From contig CAJQOL010000146.1 of assembly GCA_905479925.1 (NCBI GenBank), positions 1 through 50,350 of the forward strand: a stretch of 50,350 nucleotides of DNA. Direction: 5' to 3'. Positions 7,526-15,814 of the stretch are shown piece by piece; position 1 is the stretch's first letter, and every line of letters starts with the position of its first letter. The translations under genes and the position numbers were made by a program. The notes beneath the pieces were generated by a model, which saw only the letters and a list, made by a program, of their open reading frames with translations, did no database searches and was not told where the DNA came from. Source of the DNA: an uncultured Kangiellaceae bacterium. GTDB taxonomy: Bacteria; Pseudomonadota; Gammaproteobacteria; Enterobacterales; Kangiellaceae.

Positions 7526-9190
7526 ATGAAAATAATTACACGTACGCTCATACCTTTAAGCCTTGGCCTTTTAACCAGTTTTAATGCATGGGCTGAATGC
7601 CATATTGTTGTGAATGTAAAAGGCCAAACACCGGTAGCCAATAAAGCCGAACTTGCTTCGTTTGACTGGTTAGCGTTCGAACAAGGAAAAATAGTCGCGA
7701 CGGGCAATAACCCTGCCCCTCAAAAATTTAGAAATTGCAAAAAAATAGATGCTAAACAGCAATTTATGTTACCGGGTTTGACGGACGCTCACGCACATAT
7801 GCTAGGCCTTGGGACTGAAATGACCCGCGTGGTGCTTAGAGGCGTTGAGTCAGAAGCTATGGCGGCTAATAAAGTAAAAAGTTTTGCGAGTGCCAATCCA
7901 AAGTTAAAATGGGTTATGGGAAGGGGTTGGAATCAAGTATTGTGGCTAAACAAGAATTTTCCGACAAAAGCATCATTGGACGCTACCGGTATTAAAAGAC
8001 CCATTCTGTTATCTCGTATTGACGGCCATGCTACCTGGGCAAACAGTGAAGCGCTGCGCTTGGCGGGAATCAATAGAAACACCCCAGATCCAGCAGGCGG
8101 GAAAATTATAAAGGATGAAAACGGTGAACCTACCGGCATTCTTATCGATAAAGCGTCAAACCTGGTTTACAACAAGATCCCTCCAATGAATTCCTTTGAG
8201 TTAGAGCATGCTTTTGATAAAGCCTATGAGCACTTATTGTCCTTAGGTATTACGAGCGTTCATGACGCAGGCATCTCACAAGCAGAAATTGATAGCTACA
8301 AACGACGCGCTAAAGAAAACAGGCTACCGATAAGAATTTATGGCATGTTATCCGGTTCTAGTTCCGATTTAACGCGCTGGTTAAAAGAAGGCCATGTCAC
8401 TGATAAAAATGAAATGCTATCGATTAGGAGCGTTAAATTATATTCAGACGGAGCCCTCGGCTCGCGTGGCGCAGCTATGCTTGCGCCCTACTCCGATGAT
8501 GGAGATAATAAAGGCTTGTTACTTACCCAGCCTGAAGAGTTAGACAAACTAGTCGAAAACATCCTAAAAAGTGGATTTCAAGTAAACGTTCATGCTATCG
8601 GAGACCGTGGTAACCGGATCGTATTGGATGCCATTGAAAAAGCCTACAAAACCGTTGGCGGAAAGCAACAAAGGAACAGAAACGAGCATTCCCAAGTTGT
8701 TTCTCTTGAGGATATTCCCCGTTTTAAAGAACTAGACATGATAGCTTCAATACAGCCTGTTTTCGCTACTAGTGATATGAACATGGCAGAAGACCGTGTT
8801 GGCGGAGAGCGAATAAAGGGAGCTTATGCCTGGAAAAAATTCATCGACCAAGGAACCATCATCGCCTCCGGCTCCGACTTTCCAGTGGAACTCCCTAACC
8901 CATTTCATGGTCTGCATGCGGCAGTAACCCGCCAAGATAGAAACAACTTACCTCAAAATGGCTGGCTTCCAAATGAAAAGCTTACAACCAGCCAAGCTCT
9001 TATCTCTTTCACACTTAACGCTGCTTATGCGGCACACCAAGAAAAAACCTTAGGCTCACTGGAGGTTGGTAAATGGGCTGATTTTATACTGGTAGACCGA
9101 GATGTCGTTAATGGTAAACATCAGGATATTTGGAAAACACAAGTGCAACAAACATGGATTGCAGGACAACTAAAATACCAACGCGACTAA
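7526..9190 (+). CDS. Exported YtcJ-like amidohydrolase (amidohydrolase_3 family)
   Basis: The 554-aa protein starts with a Sec signal (MKIITRTLIPLSLGLLTSFNAWA, cleavage after AWA at about 23), so it acts in the periplasm or outside. It carries the metal-site motif LPGLTDAHAHM (HxH), then GRGWNQ, RIDGHATWANSEAL, LYSDGALGSRGAAM, VNVHAIGDRGNR, NEHSQVV and ASGSDFPVE, a set typical of the YtcJ/NfdA branch of the metal-dependent amidohydrolases. These enzymes hydrolyse amide or N-formyl bonds; the substrate cannot be inferred. The C-terminal LGSLEVGKWADFILVD is the usual end of the beta-sandwich domain. Its stop codon lies inside a 17-bp tandem duplication. The neighbours are not obviously related. 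Confidence 0.9.
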   Translation: MKIITRTLIPLSLGLLTSFNAWAECHIVVNVKGQTPVANKAELASFDWLAFEQGKIVATGNNPAPQKFRNCKKIDAKQQFMLPGLTDAHAHMLGLGTEMTRVVLRGVESEAMAANKVKSFASANPKLKWVMGRGWNQVLWLNKNFPTKASLDATGIKRPILLSRIDGHATWANSEALRLAGINRNTPDPAGGKIIKDENGEPTGILIDKASNLVYNKIPPMNSFELEHAFDKAYEHLLSLGITSVHDAGISQAEIDSYKRRAKENRLPIRIYGMLSGSSSDLTRWLKEGHVTDKNEMLSIRSVKLYSDGALGSRGAAMLAPYSDDGDNKGLLLTQPEELDKLVENILKSGFQVNVHAIGDRGNRIVLDAIEKAYKTVGGKQQRNRNEHSQVVSLEDIPRFKELDMIASIQPVFATSDMNMAEDRVGGERIKGAYAWKKFIDQGTIIASGSDFPVELPNPFHGLHAAVTRQDRNNLPQNGWLPNEKLTTSQALISFTLNAAYAAHQEKTLGSLEVGKWADFILVDRDVVNGKHQDIWKTQVQQTWIAGQLKYQRD

Positions 9191-9202
9191 AATACCAACG
9201 CA
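9169..9202 (+). repeat. 17-bp tandem duplication over the stop codon
   Basis: Two adjacent copies (9169-9185 and 9186-9202) of ACTAAAATACCAACGC plus one variable base (G/A). The TAA stop of the amidohydrolase is in the second copy. Because 17 is not a multiple of three, the second copy is read in another frame and supplies the stop. Confidence 0.85.
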
Positions 9203-9285
9203 AGTTATACTAGCTAAAATTTTTTTTATTTTAGAAGTAAGTTTTTCGTAATAAATAGTCATTACTAGAAGTCCTTAGCAAATGC

Positions 9286-9313
9286 GCCGATTATTACTTT
9301 TTGTAGAATCGGC
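9286..9313. terminator. Candidate hairpin between convergent genes
   Basis: GCCGATT (9286-9292) pairs with AATCGGC (9307-9313) around a 14-nt loop, between the convergent ends of the amidohydrolase (+) and the GNAT gene (-). The sequence after it on the plus strand is TGCACCTTTCTT, so a terminator is plausible but weak. An AT-only hairpin with a T8 tract lies nearby at about 9214-9234. Confidence 0.35.
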
Positions 9314-9339
9314 TGCACCTTTCTTATCAAATGCAACCA

Positions 9340-9876
9340 CTATAGTCGTTCAAACTGATAATGATAAAACACGGTTTCATCACGGCTTTCAAAGATTTTG
9401 AAACCGCTCTTTTCAAGGATTTTTGATGAACCGACATTGGCTCTTTCAACTCCGCCAACCAAACGCAGAACCTTGTTAGACTGCTGATAAAATTTTACCA
9501 AGCCGTCTATTAACTCGCTAGCAAAGCCTCTTCTCCAATAATTCTCAGAAAGCAAATAGCCAATGTGAACCTGACTTAAATTCTTACTTAAATTCCGACT
9601 TTTGAAGTCTAACTCTTCGTTAATCGATAGTTCATGCAGAAAGAGAAAACCTATTAAACAGCCAGATGCCAACTCATTGACCGAATAGAGTTTCCCCTCT
9701 GACAACCTTTCCGCGATCCAATTAAGCGAACTCTGTTGATCCATAACCGGTTGCCAATGAGCAGGCAATTCTTTGGTCACTGAGGCCGTCAATATACCAG
9801 GTAAAACAGCTACTGAAATATCGCTAGGATTAGTCACCTGACAAACATTCAGCCTGTCAGTATTATAAAGCTTCAT
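9340..9876 (-). CDS. GNAT-family N-acetyltransferase (RimJ/RimL-like)
   Basis: The protein has 178 residues. The fold is recognised from the C-terminal half: HIGYLLSENYWRRGFASELIDGLVKF is the beta4-alpha3 acetyl-CoA pyrophosphate loop region (R-R-G-x-A type), and GVERANVGSSKILEKSGFKIFE is the beta5-alpha4 motif of the RimJ/RimL group, where an Asn-bearing 'xNxxSxxxLxKxGF' is standard. These enzymes acetylate protein N-termini, amino acids or small amines; the substrate here is unknown. It is the last gene in a minus-strand group with the SnoaL-like and retropepsin-like genes, spaced about 80 bp and 50 bp apart. Confidence 0.85.
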   Translation of the reverse strand: MKLYNTDRLNVCQVTNPSDISVAVLPGILTASVTKELPAHWQPVMDQQSSLNWIAERLSEGKLYSVNELASGCLIGFLFLHELSINEELDFKSRNLSKNLSQVHIGYLLSENYWRRGFASELIDGLVKFYQQSNKVLRLVGGVERANVGSSKILEKSGFKIFESRDETVFYHYQFERL

Positions 9877-9955
9877 AAAAATTTCCGAGTCTATGACTAT
9901 AGCCTATAGTAACAACCATTTTAAAGGTCGCGTAAACAAACTATATCATCTAAAA

Positions 9956-10423
9956 TTATTGCTCTTCTGCTTGAAGATCGTAACGCCGAACGATCGCAAC
10001 TCTGTTTTCATCCAATTCAAGTACATCAAGATAATGACGACGTATCATCGCCTTCTCACCACTACTATCTATAGCTTGCGCCACGGAGCGAAACTCAATT
10101 ATCATAAAGTGCTGATTATTCTCAACTCTTATGAGCTCTGCACTATAACTATGATGATTTCCCAACCAATTTAACATGCCTTGTTTTAACGTTTCTTTTC
10201 CACCAGCTTTTCGTTCGTCAGATTTAGCGTAGGGTAAATGTTGCCAGGCTACATCTTCACTCAAAAAAGAAAGATAATGCTCTAAGTCTTTTATACTGGC
10301 GTCCGGTTGTTGCGACGCTACCCACGCTTCAAAATATTGCTTCACGAGTGGCTTGTTACTCGCTGACTCAGCATACGAAATACTAAACATCGCAAATATA
10401 AAAATGATTATAAATTGCTTCAT
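9956..10423 (-). CDS. Exported SnoaL/NTF2-like protein
   Basis: The protein has 155 residues with a Sec signal (MKQFIIIFIFAMFSISYA, cleavage near 18-20). The mature part has the NTF2-like pattern: a helix with VKQYFEAWVAS, then YLSFLSEDVAWQHLPYAKSDERKAGGKETLKQGML (the SnoaL-type 'sEDv.w..p' and glycine turn), and beta strands ending HYLDVLELDENRVAIVRRYD. NTF2-like proteins include isomerases, hydratases and ligand-binding proteins; no function can be assigned. The secretion signal makes it a periplasmic member. It may be cotranscribed with the upstream retropepsin-like lipoprotein. Confidence 0.8.
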   Translation of the reverse strand: MKQFIIIFIFAMFSISYAESASNKPLVKQYFEAWVASQQPDASIKDLEHYLSFLSEDVAWQHLPYAKSDERKAGGKETLKQGMLNWLGNHHSYSAELIRVENNQHFMIIEFRSVAQAIDSSGEKAMIRRHYLDVLELDENRVAIVRRYDLQAEEQ

Positions 10424-10475
10424 GAGTTTTTATTCTCTCTATTGATATCTTATCTCTGTTGATTTTTATTAAAGA

Positions 10476-11717
10476 CTATTCGACGCTACTCGAATACCCT
10501 TCAACCGGTTTAGACTCAACCAAAAAACATTGCTCTTGTTGGCGCATTCGGCACAACTTGTACTCCCCTTGTTTAGCGGAAATGTTTAGCCAATCGGACA
10601 AGCTTATCTTACTACTCAATTTGCCATTTATACTCGTGATTAGGTCGCCTTCCTTAAAATCATAGTTTGTCGAAACCAATTCCGGAAAAACATATCTGAC
10701 AATAAAATCACCCGAGGTCAATTTTCTAAGCTCCAAACCTAACAGGTTGTATTTAGTTTTGAAGGAGGCGTTTGGATAAGGAATCAAATACATTTTGTCG
10801 CTATGATAGTCGATAACACTCACATATTGGTTTAGCAACGCACTACCGATGACAGAAAAGTCATCCTCTAGGCCATCACCAATGATATTCGTTTTTATCT
10901 TTTTTAACTTCAGATTACCAAGTTCTAATTCGGGTAAAGTGACTCTTTGATGAACCGCACGACCGCTCAAACCAAAATCGACGGCGGTAATAGTTTTACC
11001 GGGAAGTTCAATATCTTCGCCTTCGATCAACTCACTCGCCACCTTTAAGTAATGACGGCTACCTGTATCAATAATGATTTCATGGTCTATAACTTGGCCG
11101 TTTCCAAAGTCTATTTTTCCGGCGATGTCAATTTTGCTAAAGAATGTATCAAACTCAATGACCGTCGCGTTTTTTGGTTCAACATAGGCCTCACGGCTAA
11201 TCGCAATACGGTTTTCTTGCTTGTCAAATATCCAACTAAAATGATGTAAAACGTCATGCCCAAGAACCCCATCATAAACCGCTTCGGTCGGGTCTAAAAA
11301 ATACTTAGTGGTGGTACTAGGAATAAAGGCCAGGTTAACCACTTCAAACCCAACACCGGAAAGACTTAATGTCTTTGCTGACGTTTGAAATGCCGGTGAT
11401 TTACCTTCGCCGACCCATCCGCCTAAAGCTAAATCATAACCTCGTTCCAAGTTTAGCGCCAAAACCTTAGGCGTATCCATAACAATAGTGATGGATGCGC
11501 CGGTATCAATAAGAAACTTGAATCCAGGTACTCCATTTAAAGTGACATCAACATAGGGTTTTTCTCCCAAATAGTGAGTCCCCAAATTAACTTGCTTTGT
11601 CGCCGCAGGCCACTGTGGTTCTAAATGGTCATTGGAATTTCTTAATCGGATCTGATTGGCCAAACTACACCCCATCAGCGATAAAACGGTACCCAATAAT
11701 ATTAATATTCTCAACAC
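10476..11717 (-). CDS. Lipoprotein with two retropepsin-like domains and a C-terminal PDZ domain
   Basis: The 413-aa protein has a lipoprotein signal (MLRILILLGTVLSLMGC, Cys 17). Two aspartyl-protease-type motifs are visible, FLIDTGASITIV (Asp 71) and IIIDTGSRHYL (Asp 217). The single chain therefore carries two lobes, each with DTG, as expected for a two-lobed pepsin-like site. A PDZ-like domain follows (about 330-395: EGDLITSINGKL). Family knowledge: bacterial 'aspartyl protease family' proteins with PDZ tails are common in gammaproteobacteria, and their targets are largely unknown. It would act at the membrane face of the periplasm. It is the first gene of the minus-strand group ending with the GNAT gene. 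Confidence 0.85.
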   Translation of the reverse strand: MLRILILLGTVLSLMGCSLANQIRLRNSNDHLEPQWPAATKQVNLGTHYLGEKPYVDVTLNGVPGFKFLIDTGASITIVMDTPKVLALNLERGYDLALGGWVGEGKSPAFQTSAKTLSLSGVGFEVVNLAFIPSTTTKYFLDPTEAVYDGVLGHDVLHHFSWIFDKQENRIAISREAYVEPKNATVIEFDTFFSKIDIAGKIDFGNGQVIDHEIIIDTGSRHYLKVASELIEGEDIELPGKTITAVDFGLSGRAVHQRVTLPELELGNLKLKKIKTNIIGDGLEDDFSVIGSALLNQYVSVIDYHSDKMYLIPYPNASFKTKYNLLGLELRKLTSGDFIVRYVFPELVSTNYDFKEGDLITSINGKLSSKISLSDWLNISAKQGEYKLCRMRQQEQCFLVESKPVEGYSSSVE

Positions 11718-11907
11718 GCGATCGTTACCTCATTAGTTCAAATACGCTTTAGTCTTTAGCGATAGCCTATTTCACCATTGATAACAAATAAAGCAATAGG
11801 CAAACTAAACTCCATAAATAGATAGTAAATGATTCAATGTAAAATCAGTGTGAAATACCTGTAATTCGAACTTCGAGAGCAAAAACAAAAGATAAAAGAT
11901 GCTTTTC

Positions 11908-11935
11908 ACCACAGAGCTCACGGAGTTCTCAGAGG
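11908..11935 (+). repeat. ACAGAG-type degenerate repeat, left copy
   Basis: CACCACAGAGCTCACGGAG followed by TTCTCAGAGG. The unit (C/G)CACAGAG with 7-9 bp periodicity is a type of intergenic repeat I recognise from many bacterial genomes. It is matched in inverted orientation at 12383-12407. Confidence 0.6.
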
Positions 11936-11979
11936 TTAACGGCTTAGTGTTTACTTCCTTTACTAGTACCTGCTACATA

Positions 11980-12245
11980 TATACCCATCCCACCTCAAGA
12001 TGCATACTTCAGAGCTTCACCAGAAAGCTTGAACGAGGCGCAGCTTGTAGGGAATGGCTAGCCCTTGGCAAAAGCTGTAACGCTGTGCAAGTTTTCTGGT
12101 GAAACTCCCGTAGGGCGAGGCAATAAGCTATCATCTTCTTCGTTACTGCAACTTGAATTAGAGTGACTAATACAGCATTGCAGCGCCTTAAATATGATAG
12201 CTTATTGCCACGCTGACGTGTGCATCTTGAGGTGGGATGGGTATA
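11980..12245. mobile_element. 266-bp MITE-like or structured-RNA repeat with perfect 25-bp inverted ends
   Basis: The outer arms 11980-12004 and 12221-12245 are exact 25-bp inverted copies, beginning TATACCCATCCCACC and ending GATGCA. Inside are two more hairpins. Arms at 12016-12031 and 12088-12103 match at 15 of 16 positions around a 56-nt loop, and arms 12119-12134 and 12194-12209 match at 16 of 16 around a 59-nt loop. The whole could fold into one long stem carrying two long hairpin arms. There is no transposase. TA dinucleotides occur at both ends, but the end sequence itself is TATA, so a target duplication cannot be proven. Confidence 0.85.
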
Positions 12246-12382
12246 GAGTTCGAGCACCGAGATCGCAGCGCTACGCTCGATTTGACAGAATATTAGAAAG
12301 GCTGGGACGATGCGAACGAATCCGCACGTGTCATTGGCGAGGTATGCTCTTTCACAAACCATCTGAATTAATGTCTTTATCT

Positions 12383-12407
12383 CAGTGCCCTCTGTGCCTC
12401 TGTGGTA
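12383..12407 (-). repeat. ACAGAG-type degenerate repeat, right inverted copy
   Basis: Read on the minus strand this is ACCACAGAGGCACAGAGGGC followed by ACTGA, homologous to the left copy at 11908-11935. The two copies bracket the 266-bp element in opposite orientation. Confidence 0.6.
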
Positions 12408-12457
12408 AGATTTCTTTTCATTCCTTTTCTTGTATCAGTGATCATTAGGATATATCG

Positions 12458-13654
12458 ATGTCGCTCTCGGCCCAGTTTGAAACCATTTCTCAAGCGCTGT
12501 TAAAGTATCGTGATTTATGGAGCCCTTCTCCGTTTAAATCGTTACATCCGAGCTGGGTTGCTCAATATTCTGAGCTTCAGTCTTTTCTTTTAGGTTTAAC
12601 GGATGAGCAAGTAGAGCAATATTCAACCGATATTAACCTGTTTGCGCATTCGGTTAGCGCTGTTTTTCCCGTCGCGAAAGATTTAATCGAGCTCGCTAGA
12701 GTTTCTCGATTACCATTGAACAATACGAGGCCCATTGACCTTCGTTTTTTTAGAACGGGGATCAAGCAGCGTAAATGGGAGCAAATACAGGCTTTTGAAG
12801 CATGTATCCCCTGGGCTCAACAAGAACTCACTGAATGGTGTTCTGGTAAAGGCTATTTGGCGCAACTATACGGGTTAAGACATCAACAGAAAATCAATTG
12901 TGTAGAGTATGACCAATCTATTTGTAAGAGAGGCCTTAAACATGCCAACAAATTCGACGTCAATGCTAGGTTTCACCAAATCGATGTATTAAAAAACAAC
13001 ACCGATAGACTATTTGAACGCCCAAGTAGTTTTGTCGCCTTACACGCCTGCGGTCAATTACATTTGAATCTGCTTGAACAGGTGATCAAACACTCGGTTA
13101 AAAACTTCGCACTAGCGCCTTGCTGCTACCATTTGCTTCCCAAAGATTTTTATTCTCCTTTATCAACGCCAGGTAAAATTTCGAGCCTAATCCTTGAAAA
13201 AAACGAAATGCGATTGGCTTTGGAAGAGCATGTCACCGGAGCACAGGCAGAGCTCACCAAGCATCGAAAGCTACAGCACCACCGACTAGCATTTGATGAA
13301 TTCTGTAGAGAAATTTCAAATTGCAATCGATACACACCCACCCCCACTCTGGCACAGTCATGGGCTAAAGCTTCGACAAACGAGCTCATGCATCACTTAG
13401 CCGAATCGAAAAATATAAAAGTTGCCCCCGATACCGACTGGCAACCTTGGCTTAACAAAGGGAAAACTCGCTACCAAAACTACCGCCGATACAGCTTACC
13501 TCGCCATCTTTTTCGACGACTAATCGAGTTATGGTTGGTGCTCGACCGAGCAATAGCATTACAAGAAAATGGTTATCAAGTCGATTTAGGCGAATTTTGT
13601 GAAAAGTCGATGACCCCTCGTAACCTCATGATAATTGGCCAAAAACTCGAATAA
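12458..13654 (+). CDS. SAM-dependent methyltransferase (METTL25/RRNAD1-like domain)
   Basis: The protein has 398 residues. The centre holds the SAM-binding region EWCSGKGYLAQLYG (about 127-140), then a beta2 acidic residue in INCVEYDQSICKRG. VALHACGQLHLNLL and FALAPCCYHLLPKDFY match the 'HxCG' and 'PCCYH' landmarks of the bacterial and eukaryotic methyltransferase family that includes METTL25/RRNAD1. The first motif has Glu-Trp-Cys-Ser-Gly-Lys-Gly where D/E-x-G-x-G-K-G is usual. The substrate is unknown; rRNA or protein targets have been proposed for relatives. It stands alone, about 115 bp upstream of the TetR gene, and begins just after the repeat region, so its promoter may lie within or next to the right repeat. 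Confidence 0.82.
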   Translation: MSLSAQFETISQALLKYRDLWSPSPFKSLHPSWVAQYSELQSFLLGLTDEQVEQYSTDINLFAHSVSAVFPVAKDLIELARVSRLPLNNTRPIDLRFFRTGIKQRKWEQIQAFEACIPWAQQELTEWCSGKGYLAQLYGLRHQQKINCVEYDQSICKRGLKHANKFDVNARFHQIDVLKNNTDRLFERPSSFVALHACGQLHLNLLEQVIKHSVKNFALAPCCYHLLPKDFYSPLSTPGKISSLILEKNEMRLALEEHVTGAQAELTKHRKLQHHRLAFDEFCREISNCNRYTPTPTLAQSWAKASTNELMHHLAESKNIKVAPDTDWQPWLNKGKTRYQNYRRYSLPRHLFRRLIELWLVLDRAIALQENGYQVDLGEFCEKSMTPRNLMIIGQKLE

Positions 13655-13689
13655 TTTGAGATTCCACCGGATTTACTAGCGATAAAATT

Positions 13690-13725
13690 AGTTAAAACTA
13701 TTTGCATTACTCTGGTTTTTACTAT
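13690..13725 (+). promoter_or_regulatory. Candidate promoter/operator for the TetR-RND operon
   Basis: TTGCAT (13702-13707), 17 bp, TTTAAT (13725-13730) is a moderate sigma70 match. AGTTAAAAC (13690-13698) and GTTTTTACT (13715-13723) form an imperfect inverted pair (8 of 9) across the -35, which could be the operator of the adjacent TetR protein. Pattern only. Confidence 0.3.
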
Positions 13726-13770
13726 TTAATTACTCACGCGATTAATTAATTAACAAAATTGATATTACCT

Positions 13771-14427
13771 ATGACCGTTAAACCGAAAACGAATCAAACA
13801 AGGGGCCGTCCCGCTGATCCTGACAAACAGGAGGAGCAAAAGCGCAAGCTGGTTGAAGCCGCCGCTAGTCTTTTGTCGAATCAAAGCTACCGAAGCATCA
13901 CTATTAGGCAACTCGGCGATACCGCTGGGGTCAATTCAGCCATGATTCGATATTACTTTGACAATAAAGAGGGACTATTTGTCGCGCTATTGGACCAGAT
14001 GTCGAGCGAGCACTTTCGAGCTATGAAAGATGTCATGGGCAGTGAGCAACCGATCAAGCAATTCATAATCGCCATGCTCGCCATGCTCAACCAAAATGGC
14101 GGTTTGGCAAGAATGATTCACGATGAAATTATGCAAAGTGATTCCCCTTTAAAACAAGCGTTCCTGGAGCGCTTTCCCAAAAGAATGGCGAACATACTCC
14201 CCCAATTGATCGAACAACAAATAAAAGCTGGAAAGATGCGTCCGAGCCTCAACCCTAAGTACACAGCCTTTACACTAATGGGACTAATCGTTCTTCCCTA
14301 CGTAGCAGCCCCCATTAGAGAAGAAGCTTGGGAAATAGACGCGCAGGAACTTGCACAAGAAGCCTGGGCAGAACACATTTATCAATTATTTATGATCGGA
14401 AGCCGGTTGGAGAAAAACAATGACTGA
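13771..14427 (+). CDS. TetR-family transcriptional regulator of the RND pump
   Basis: The start is placed at ATG 13771 (218 aa); an in-frame TTG at 13759 adds only four residues. The N-terminal helix-turn-helix is typical of TetR: KRKLVEAAASLLSNQSYRSITIRQLGDTAGVNSAMIRYYFDNKEGLF (about 28-74), with the 'YYFxNKExLF' signature. A basic, proline-containing arm (RGRPADPDKQ) precedes it. The C-terminal ligand-binding half is helical and variable. The stop overlaps the start of the adaptor gene by 8 bp, so the two are translationally linked, and regulation of the pump by this protein is the natural inference. The effector is unknown. Confidence 0.9.
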   Translation: MTVKPKTNQTRGRPADPDKQEEQKRKLVEAAASLLSNQSYRSITIRQLGDTAGVNSAMIRYYFDNKEGLFVALLDQMSSEHFRAMKDVMGSEQPIKQFIIAMLAMLNQNGGLARMIHDEIMQSDSPLKQAFLERFPKRMANILPQLIEQQIKAGKMRPSLNPKYTAFTLMGLIVLPYVAAPIREEAWEIDAQELAQEAWAEHIYQLFMIGSRLEKNND

Positions 14428-15814
14428 TCCAAAAGAAATCAAACAATGGTTAAGCAAGAAAAGCAGCCTACCGATAGTCGCTGGCGCCGGAATTCTATTA
14501 ACTTTTCTGATTGTCAAACTGCAACCTTCGATGACCCATGTGCCGCAGGATAAGAAGCCAATGCAGGTTAATGTTATTACCGTCAACAAAGCATCCATCA
14601 AGCCGACGATTATCGGATATGGCAATGTCGAACCGGACTTAACCTTGCAAGCTAAATCCGAAGTCAAAGGCAGAGTGACCTATGTCCACCCCGAACTCAA
14701 AAAAGGTGCCACCTTAGCCAAAGATACAATAGTCGTTAAGATTGACGATAAAGACTACCAGCTATCGCTACGCCAGGCCGAAGCAGACCTATTGTCTAAT
14801 CAGGCTAATCTAAAAGAAATGCAACTAACCATTGAAAATACCGAACTCGATTTGAAGTTGGCGGAAGAAAAATTAAAAGTAAGACAAAAAGAGTTTTCTC
14901 GCTTAGAAAAGCTTCGTAAGAGCGGTTCGATTTCCCAATCAAAATTGGATGCTGAGCGGCAAAACCTTTTGCAACAAAGGCAAGAAGTACAACAACTTGA
15001 AAATACTCAAACAACACTACCCTCGCAAATAGAAGTACTTAAAGCCAAAATCGAAATATCCAAAGCGAAAGTGCAGCAGAGTCAAAGAGATCTAGAACGG
15101 ACTGAAATACGAACGCCGTTTAACGCTCGAGTACGAAGTGTTTCTACCGAACAAGATCAATACGTCGCACTTGGTAGTTCACTGTTTGATATTTCTGGCA
15201 TGAACAAAATAATTATCAATGCTCAATTTCCAGTGGAGCAATTCAAGAAAATCACCGCTAGTTTTGATAAGAGTAAGCTGAACTTTGACGACCTTACTAA
15301 TGGCGGCCAAATGAGCGAACTGATGTCAGCTTTAGGACTGGAGTCAACCGTATCTATCGCAAGTAACGATGGGCAGGTTTGGGATGCCAAAGTCGAAAGA
15401 ATATCCGACGATATTGATCCACAAAGCCGGACCGTTGGTGTAGTTGTGAGTGTTTCTGATAGTTACCGTCAAATCCAACCCGGAGTAAGACCACCATTGC
15501 TCGAAGGGAATTATATGAAAGTTGAGCTCAAAGGAGCCGCTCAAGAATTCTTAATTCTACCCCGCTCAGCAGTTCACCAACAGCAAATCTATCGAGTAAA
15601 TAAAGAAAGTCAATTACAACGCCTAAACGTGGACCATATTCAAATGCAAGGAGAGCTAGCACTATTAACGATGGCCGCCAACATCGGTATTAATCATGGT
15701 GACCAAATCGTTAGTTCAGATGTTTTTCCTGCCGTTAATGGCATGCGACTAGAAACGGTTCTCGATGAGTCGCTTCAAAGCAAACTGGTCGAGTGGTCGG
15801 AGACAGCGCAATGA
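14420..15814 (+). CDS. RND efflux periplasmic adaptor (membrane-fusion protein)
   Basis: The protein has 464 residues. A single N-terminal membrane anchor (LPIVAGAGILLTFLIVKL) precedes a periplasmic part with the split lipoyl/barrel-sandwich domain (YGNVEPDLTLQAKSEVKGRV and TEIRTPFNARVRSVS). Between these halves is a long charged coiled coil (about 115-215, repeated K/E/Q/L heptads, 'LRKSGSISQSKLDAERQNLLQQRQEV'). The beta-barrel follows (WDAKVERISDDIDPQSRTVGVVV). It would link the inner-membrane pump encoded next to a TolC-like channel, which is not encoded in this window. It overlaps the regulator upstream by 8 bp and the pump downstream by 4 bp. Confidence 0.92.
   Translation: MTDPKEIKQWLSKKSSLPIVAGAGILLTFLIVKLQPSMTHVPQDKKPMQVNVITVNKASIKPTIIGYGNVEPDLTLQAKSEVKGRVTYVHPELKKGATLAKDTIVVKIDDKDYQLSLRQAEADLLSNQANLKEMQLTIENTELDLKLAEEKLKVRQKEFSRLEKLRKSGSISQSKLDAERQNLLQQRQEVQQLENTQTTLPSQIEVLKAKIEISKAKVQQSQRDLERTEIRTPFNARVRSVSTEQDQYVALGSSLFDISGMNKIIINAQFPVEQFKKITASFDKSKLNFDDLTNGGQMSELMSALGLESTVSIASNDGQVWDAKVERISDDIDPQSRTVGVVVSVSDSYRQIQPGVRPPLLEGNYMKVELKGAAQEFLILPRSAVHQQQIYRVNKESQLQRLNVDHIQMQGELALLTMAANIGINHGDQIVSSDVFPAVNGMRLETVLDESLQSKLVEWSETAQ

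Larger units (their letters stand above)
11718..12457. other. 740-bp gene-free region carrying a structured repeat element
   Basis: No credible gene lies here; the short open frames run through the repeat arms and lack family similarity or ribosome sites. The region holds the inverted-repeat element at 11980-12245 and the flanking ACAGAG-type repeats described separately. Confidence 0.8.

Noticed and set aside
12009-12448. Open frames of 84 and 117 codons inside the repeat element
   Set aside because: They run through the inverted arms and hairpins, have odd composition and no ribosome sites, and are explained by the repeat structure.
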